From Isoetes taiwanensis (taxonomy: Eukaryota > Streptophyta > Lycopodiopsida > Isoetales > Isoetaceae): DNA of 64,000 nt. The notes beneath the pieces were generated by a model. The model made no database searches and was not told the origin of the DNA. It saw only the letters and a program-made list of their open reading frames with translations. Where the stretch lies: positions 14,738,883 to 14,802,882 of the forward strand of contig JAJEKV010000036.1 in assembly GCA_021234155.1 (NCBI GenBank), written 5' to 3'. Position numbers and translations under genes: made by a program. Position 1 is the stretch's first letter, and the number at the start of each line of letters is the position of its first letter. Positions 58,280 through 64,000 of this stretch are shown piece after piece.

Positions 58280-58640
58280 TTTAATATTAAATTCCTACTT
58301 GGTTTACGTGCACATTGACAAGGGACGTGCCACAAGAGACGTAGCATAGGGCAATGAGAGCTCCCTATTCGTATATAATCATTGTATATAATCAATATAT
58401 TGTATTTTTGTTTAAAACCTTAACGGGCATTTTCAATTTTACCATACAATATATACCAACTTATCAGAGCACACCCCACAAATAAGGATCGGTACATACG
58501 GCCTAGATGTAGGCACAATTCACGAATATGCATATCCAACACTTCTTGATGCCTTACCGGAGCATACCACACAAATGGAGATATGTAGGCACAACTCACC
58601 AATAGCTTATCCAATAATTCTTGATGCCTGAAGGTATATC
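58280..58640. mobile_element. Diverged relative of the 1.57-kb TIR element
   Basis: Same orientation and order as 1571-1926: CTTGGTTTACGTGCA-type left end, ACGTAGCATAGGGCAATGAGAGC, CCCCACAAATAAGGA, TACATACGG.CTAGAT, then AATATGCATATCCAACACTTCTTGATGCC. The right arm is poorly kept, with a partial duplication of the GTAGGCACAA-CTTGATGCC part. Old and non-autonomous. Confidence 0.65.
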
Positions 58641-59098
58641 TATTGTAAGAATCCACCCAAGCATGGCATTCTAGCTTGTAGGTTAAATCCATGGCAAGAT
58701 CTCCAAGTGAAGTCGACCTACATGCCCGAACGTTTGATGCTAAAGTCGCTTAAGTTCAAAACTATGCACTTTTACAATTTGTGAGCTCTCCTTGAAAATG
58801 ATATTAACCATTTTTTAATTCAGCTTCTACTAGTTCATTATAGTCATATAAATTAGCATGTCCAGGTATTTGTGTATTTTAGAAGGTTTAGAATGGTGTT
58901 GGATGCCGCATGGGATGATGCAGATGTCCTTCAACATATTGGTTTCCATTTTTAGCCTCTGCAGGTGGCGCCTGCGTTTCCTTGCTTGCATGGGAAGGAA
59001 AAGAAGGAGTTTTTGTTATGGCTTTTATTCTTTCGGCAGTGCTTAAATAGTTCTCCTTGTCTTCTATTGTGTTGTGTTTTTTTTGGGTCAATATATTT
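58641..59098. other. Left flank of the second HUH-like copy
   Basis: No feature recognised. A 62-codon ORF (58858-59046) has no match in the first copy. Confidence 0.3.
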
Positions 59099-60150
59099 AT
59101 GAAGAGGGCTGCAAGGAAAGGTAAGGGGGTCGCTAGCTCTGTTCCCTTATCTTCCAGTTCTGTCCAAACAGGTGGCTCTTGTGCTGAGCCTAATTTAGAG
59201 ATGGATTGGGGGCAATTGATGTCTCGATGCCTTGTCCTCTTTTTGTGATAAGAGATGTTTGGCTGAGGCTTTGTTCTTGAGAAAAGTGCCTCTATTGATC
59301 ATCTTCATTATCAGGTTGTTCTTAGGGCACGGTATAAACCTCTTAAGACTATGAATGAAGCCATGAAAAGAGAGTTTAATGTCATTTGAAACCACCTGAT
59401 GTTGTGTTGACGTGTAAATCTTTGAGAATAGTAGGTTATATTGTTTTGAAGGAATGGTAGGATATTGCATGAAGGATATAAGAAAGGTTCATTACTCTTA
59501 TCATTTTCATAATGTTTCTGATTTTATAACTAAGAAAGGTAAGGATTTGTACTTAAATTAGGTTGCAGGTGACACTAAAGGTCTTGTTGTGATGGATAAT
59601 AGGAATCTGTTGAACAAGGCTGCTCACTTCTTGTTTTATCATGGGATTCTGAGGTTTACTGCTAGTTTAACTTACACTTTATGCAAGATGATAAGGTCTA
59701 AGAAGTATACATTGTCCAATTCTTTAGATCATACATGAGTACTTCTAGCTTTGGGGAGGGAAAGGGAGAGCGGGGGTGCAGAACGCGGTGACAGTTTCTC
59801 GTTCACCGCAATGCTTTAGATTGCAGTATTTGTTCCATTTCCTCTCTCACTGCTCATATTAATGAGCATAGAATTGGAGCTGTCTGGAGAGTTATTTTGG
59901 ATCCCGATCATTGTACACCCTCTGACATTAGGACCATATTATTTCAATTACCTGCAGGCTTTGTGTCTGTAGAAAGGAACGGGCCAGGTCGTAGACATTA
60001 TTGGGATGACTCTATTCCTTATGACAAAGAAGATGTTAACTTCCAGGACATTTGAGACCCTTTCTTCAGCCCTGATGTTGCTATTCTGAAGCCCGATGTG
60101 AATTATATTTTAGTCCACATGGGTGATCATAGTTTGGCTGTTGATTAAGC
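59099..60150 (+). pseudogene. HUH (Rep-type) endonuclease-like ORF1, copy 2
   Basis: Plus strand, more frameshifted than copy 1 but keeping different residues. It starts KRAARKGKG at 59102 and later reads FVLEKSASIDHLHYQVV: here motif II is an intact H-L-H (59300-59308). YCFEGMVGYCMKD follows (Tyr at 59463-59465, Lys at 59472-59474), the Y-x-x-K motif, about 53 codons on. Then KVHYSYHFHNVSD, VVMDNRNLLNKAAHFLFYHG, IRSKKYTLSNS and EHRIGAVWRVILDPDHC, PSDIRTILF and HYWDD follow as in copy 1, ending SLAVD. Stops and shifts make it non-functional. Confidence 0.5.
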
Positions 60151-60236
60151 TTGTCTAGCTTTATTTTCATTGTACAGTTTGTGTTTCAGTTCTTGTTCAG
60201 GGTACTTCTTGCTGGTAACTTCCTGTTACAAGGTTA

Positions 60237-60620
60237 TGATGGAGATTCATGGAGATGCACAAGGTGATGTTAGTCGCTCAGTCTTGAGCTTAGCGCCATC
60301 TCTTATAAGCTCAAAGATTGATGCCTCCCACCCTGATCCACATGTTTATCCTGCTGAATTAGAGGAAATGTTTTGTGCTCAAGAATTTGTTTCTAATGTG
60401 ATACAGAGTGGGATTGAGGCCCATAGAATATTTGACTCTCTTCGTGTGTTTCTTTGATGCCATATATTCTGCCACGTCTAGCATGGAGTGGGAACACATG
60501 GGTGTGCCAGTTTCTGAACTCTATACTTTGAGGTCCAACATGAGCTTTGCCAAGGCTTTGTTGATCCAAGAAATCCGGCAGGTTGACTATGTGATTAGAC
60601 ATGCCCAGTGGGCCCGCCCA
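60237..60620 (+). pseudogene. ORF2 of the HUH-like element, copy 2
   Basis: 60237-60457 is open (MEIHGDAQGDVSRSV, then SHPDPHVYPAELEE, ending FDSLRVFL); an overlapping frame (60408-60623) reads SMEWEHMGVPVSELY and FAKALLIQEIRQV. The tail matches 33233-33325 of copy 1, and the position after ORF1 is the same. Compared with copy 1 the Pro-rich part is shorter. Function unknown. Confidence 0.45.
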
Positions 60621-63159
60621 TGAGTTAATGTGATCTTATTGTTTTGTGAACCTTAAGTTGATTGGAGGAGTTGTATCAGTGCTTGTCAGGCACATGAACC
60701 TTTTCTGATTTGTTGAATGTAAATAAGACAATTTTTTTTTGTGCTTGTAGACTATATTGTATGTACGTTCAAATTTATATTAACAAACCTGAACTTTCAA
60801 CCGGCTACGATTCCTGGGTATAGCAGTCATCCTTTGGGTTGGGATTTTTGCTATGCCCGGATGAGCATAAGCATCGTGCTGGGGTTCAATATCTAGCATA
60901 ATAACATGAGGTTTCTTTTGTATTTTTATACGTTTTTCAATATGGTTTTGATATGATTTTGTTGCATATTCAAATCGATGTACTAATGCGTACATCTAGA
61001 GTGCACGCCGTATTCACATATTTTGATATCACATTCTCTATGGTTTAACCCACTATCTTTTGTCCCATATTATTTTTGCCCTTATTTTTCTTTTTAAATA
61101 TGCATGCAGGCAACGAGTCCTTATACTCTAGTTTCTTTAATGAGCTGCTTGTGAAGGAAAAAAGCACATCTCGGGCGAGCATCCAAGGGAGCATTTCGGC
61201 GAGGCCATGGGATGATAAGCTTGAGATTTATATGATTTGGGGAACCCATCATATCATGGTTCTAAGATATAACAAGGACAGATGAGGGTAGTGGGGGTTT
61301 TTCATTCTTTGCAAACAGAACCCAGACTAAGGCAAGAAGGGAGGCTTACTCTGGGCAGGATATGAAAGAGCTTGCTGCGGGAAAGGTAGCTTCATACGGT
61401 TGGATGCGGTTACGCCATATTTCTTTATCAGCCAACAAAAACGATAGTAGGTGCCAAAGGGGCTTTCGACCTTTGCTTTAGTGCAAATTCAAGAATTGGG
61501 CATGTAGCGATTGAATTGAGGCATAAACAATCCAGGTTATTTTCTTACTAATCAGTGTTTTCTTATTCCATTCTCTCTTATCATACTGGCAGTTCTTGTA
61601 GTTAAGCAGCCTTAATTAATCATAAACCCAACCAAAATCAGTCGTTTACTACAAGGCAAGGATCTGCCATCATGCGAGCCCAGTGTCGAGGCACTTAACC
61701 GGAAGCGATGATGCTAATGCTAGTTACTAATCTTTGGCGGGCAAGGTTTTAAATTTTGCATGAGGCTTCAAGATCAGTTAACCCAAGCTCATAATTAGGT
61801 ATGTTCATGCTGCCATTGATCCATTGTTTCCTCAGTTTGCCATTACGCTTGTGGCTATCTTGTGCAATAGAAAGATCTTAACAGATAAAGAAAGATAGAT
61901 CTTGTGAAAGGTAGAGTTTACCTGGAATAAATGCAACAACTGGCAGACAGATGACCAACTAAAATAGGCAGAATGTATTCTTTTTGTTGCATCAGTTTTT
62001 GAACATAGAAAGGACCAAATATATATTGTTCAGTATTATGTTCTGTGAGAAGACTATAAGCTAGAGCTTATACATGATCTTTCCGAGGAAGGTTGTCCAA
62101 GATCAGGTTTTGTACATGAGTTCCATTCCGAATGTAGTCTATATTCAATTCAAAGACCACGAGTAGCCCTCTATATATGGACCCATTCTCTAAGTAAGAG
62201 AAAGCGGAAATCATTGCACTACTAAGAGCATTGCAAATCATTGCAGAATTTCTCATCTCCAAATTCGTCAGCGGAGGGAATTTCTTCTATAGATAAGCTT
62301 GGATTCGATTTAGATGCACTTAATTCATCATTATGATTTAGATGAGCTGCTTTAATTCATCATTGTAATTCAGATAGAATGTCTGCACTGCAATGGAAGA
62401 AGGCAAGCAAATGCATTGTTACATTGCTACTACTGAGTTGCAATGAGATGTTCTTGTTTCTAGTCCCTATCTCAGCATGTATAGCAATCTCAACATGTAT
62501 AGCAAGTACAGAAGCTGGAGGAGACGATATAAAATTTCAACACATAGCGTATTAAGAAGACAATCAAATTTGTTTCACATTTGCAAATAATTCATTTGAT
62601 TCTTGTTCGTTGTGATATATATTGTGCTGAATATTATATTGATTATCTTGTATGCCTAGGTTACTAAAGGAGGAGCCATTATAGAATGTTGGAGCAAGCA
62701 GATGGTATTTGGTGAGTGTTTATCACTATGAATGTGTGATTGGATGGTACTTTGAACTAATGATATGGTTTTGTTAGAATGGAGCTGTACAGCCAACTGG
62801 GCATTCAATGCAGTTATAATGGCTATTTCTTTTATGTGGCGCAACAATCTCAAAATGCATTTGTTTTTGGCGGCTGAATCGTTTAGAACCGCCCTTTGTA
62901 AAGCAAACATGCTCTAAGAAATTGCAGGTGTCCACATGTAAACTTCATTTTGGAAGCTTATTTTTAGATATAGATGCGATGGTTGCAAGGAAATGCCTAG
63001 CCCTGATTTGATTTTCTAGCATGGAGAGCAATGTAATCTAGCCCATGTATTGCAGAACAAAATACTTTCATTCTATAAATTTATCATCAGATGAATCTAT
63101 ATTGTTGCGGACTAAGAGAGTTGGAGGCATGAGAGACATGCATCACTAGGTAAGTTTAA
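60621..63159. other. No gene recognised
   Basis: A 69-codon plus ORF (61076-61285, SLYSSFFNELLVKEK) is followed by out-of-frame coding-like sequence to about 61500; family not recognised. The rest is AT-rich with an imperfect TTTAATTCATCATTRT duplication near 62320 and 62352. Confidence 0.35.
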
Positions 63160-64000
63160 GAATAGCATATAATATGAGCATTAAGACTTTAGGACATCTA
63201 TTTATGTTACACGATACTTTTTGGATCTTGAAGTGCTATCTTGAAATATAAAGTTGCAATGGTGTCTTGATATGCTTACTTTATTAGGCCGCCTTCACAT
63301 TATATGATTGCGAATAATCTCACATGGTGATGTTGGATTGTATTTGTTCATCAATTTCTCAAATGAAAACTTGGATAGACGAAAACTTAAATAAATGAAA
63401 ACTTGGGTAAATTGTTTTTTGGAAGCTAGCCTATGGATTTGAAGTGTTGTGGTACTTTGGTAGAGTATTCAAGCACGGGCAACAATTGGTTGCAAAAGAC
63501 GTTTTGAAATGGAAAGAAACTAACAGTTCTTTGACTTTTTGGCCTATTTTAAAAGACTTCTTATAGCTTGAATATGTAGAGTGAAGTACCACAAATTTTT
63601 TCAATTGCTATATCTCCTTTCTCTTTTGAATATCTAGTTTGGCACCGCAAGGGCATAATTCTCTGTATAACAAACAACTTTATAACATCAAGAGCATAAC
63701 CTTGCAAATATTCTCTACTTTGTTCATCAATCCCTACACCATTTTGAAGGCCCCGAAAGGGGCCAAAATAAATTTAATAACACAAACCATTATATCTAAT
63801 AGCACAAACCATTACATCTAATACTTTTAAATTAAAATCCCCCTAAAACCCCCTTTGGTTTGGGTGCATATTCACATGGGGGATGACTCCGGGCATCGAG
63901 AGCTGTTAGATGGGCATATTTGCAAGTTATTCTTCGATCTAAACCGTAGATAGCGATCCTCGTTTGTGAGGTATGCTTGTACAAGTTTCGAAATACTGTA
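63160..64000 (+). repeat. Dispersed repeat, copy 2, running into a TIR-element half
   Basis: 63160-63420 matches 1020-1310 (see there). GGCCCCGAAAGGGGCC at about 63749 has its partner at 1525-1545. From 63838 the C-rich TIR (CCCCCTTTGGTTTGGGTGCA) starts; the sequence after it (63880-64000) is the reverse of 1735-1865, so the inner part of the TIR element is in the opposite orientation to the copy at 1.57 kb. The window ends inside it. Confidence 0.7.

Overview
The window looks like nuclear DNA of a land plant. It contains intron-bearing plant genes (NUP62 with a plant-type C-terminus, MAD1, a PLS-class pentatricopeptide repeat protein with many MYGKCG motifs) in a background of decayed Ty1/copia and L1-like retrotransposons, SINE-like and foldback repeats. 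The low gene density, the PPR style and the density of old repeats would fit a fern or another large-genome seedless plant; this is inference, not proof. I see no bacterial operons, rRNA or CRISPR.

Layout. 0-5.3 kb: a terminal-inverted-repeat (TIR) element, a GC-rich LINE remnant and a copia polyprotein remnant. 5.3-19.6 kb: gene-poor, with a 251-bp MITE, an unrecognised ORF near 6.5-7.4 kb, a copia gag relic, an L1-like LINE ending in a poly(A) tail at 15.05 kb, and a copia RNase H relic. 19.6-25.5 kb (minus): MAD1, about 16 exons. 25.5-31.5 kb: repeats, including a region packed with perfect heat-shock-element-like TTCnnGAA arrays, a copia integrase fragment and a LINE 3' end. 31.5-33.4 kb: first copy of an unusual element whose ORF resembles HUH (Rep-type) endonucleases. 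33.5-34.6 kb: SINE-like sequence and repeats. 37.2-38.1 kb (minus): an intronless FCP1/SCP-type phosphatase gene, head to head with NUP62 (38.28-44.32 kb, plus; nine exons modelled). 45.6-46.4 kb: second copy of the HSE-rich repeat, here with a large inverted repeat. 46.9-47.7 kb (minus): broken fragment of a sucrose-phosphate phosphatase gene. 49.2-51.9 kb (minus): PPR gene with a compensating frameshift pair. 55.3-56.8 kb: SINE and a broken 3' part of an ALIX/BRO1 gene. 58.3-60.6 kb: a TIR-element relative and the second copy of the HUH-like element. The right edge (63.2-64.0 kb) repeats sequence seen at 1.0-1.9 kb.

The host genes are housekeeping functions: spindle checkpoint (MAD1), nuclear pore (NUP62), a protein phosphatase and organelle RNA processing (PPR). 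They do not form a pathway; apart from the divergent phosphatase/NUP62 pair they are separated by repeats. The most novel signals are the two diverged HUH-like copies and the long in-phase TTC/GAA arrays. Exon borders were placed by eye from GT/AG sites, reading frame and remembered family similarity; no alignment or search was run.
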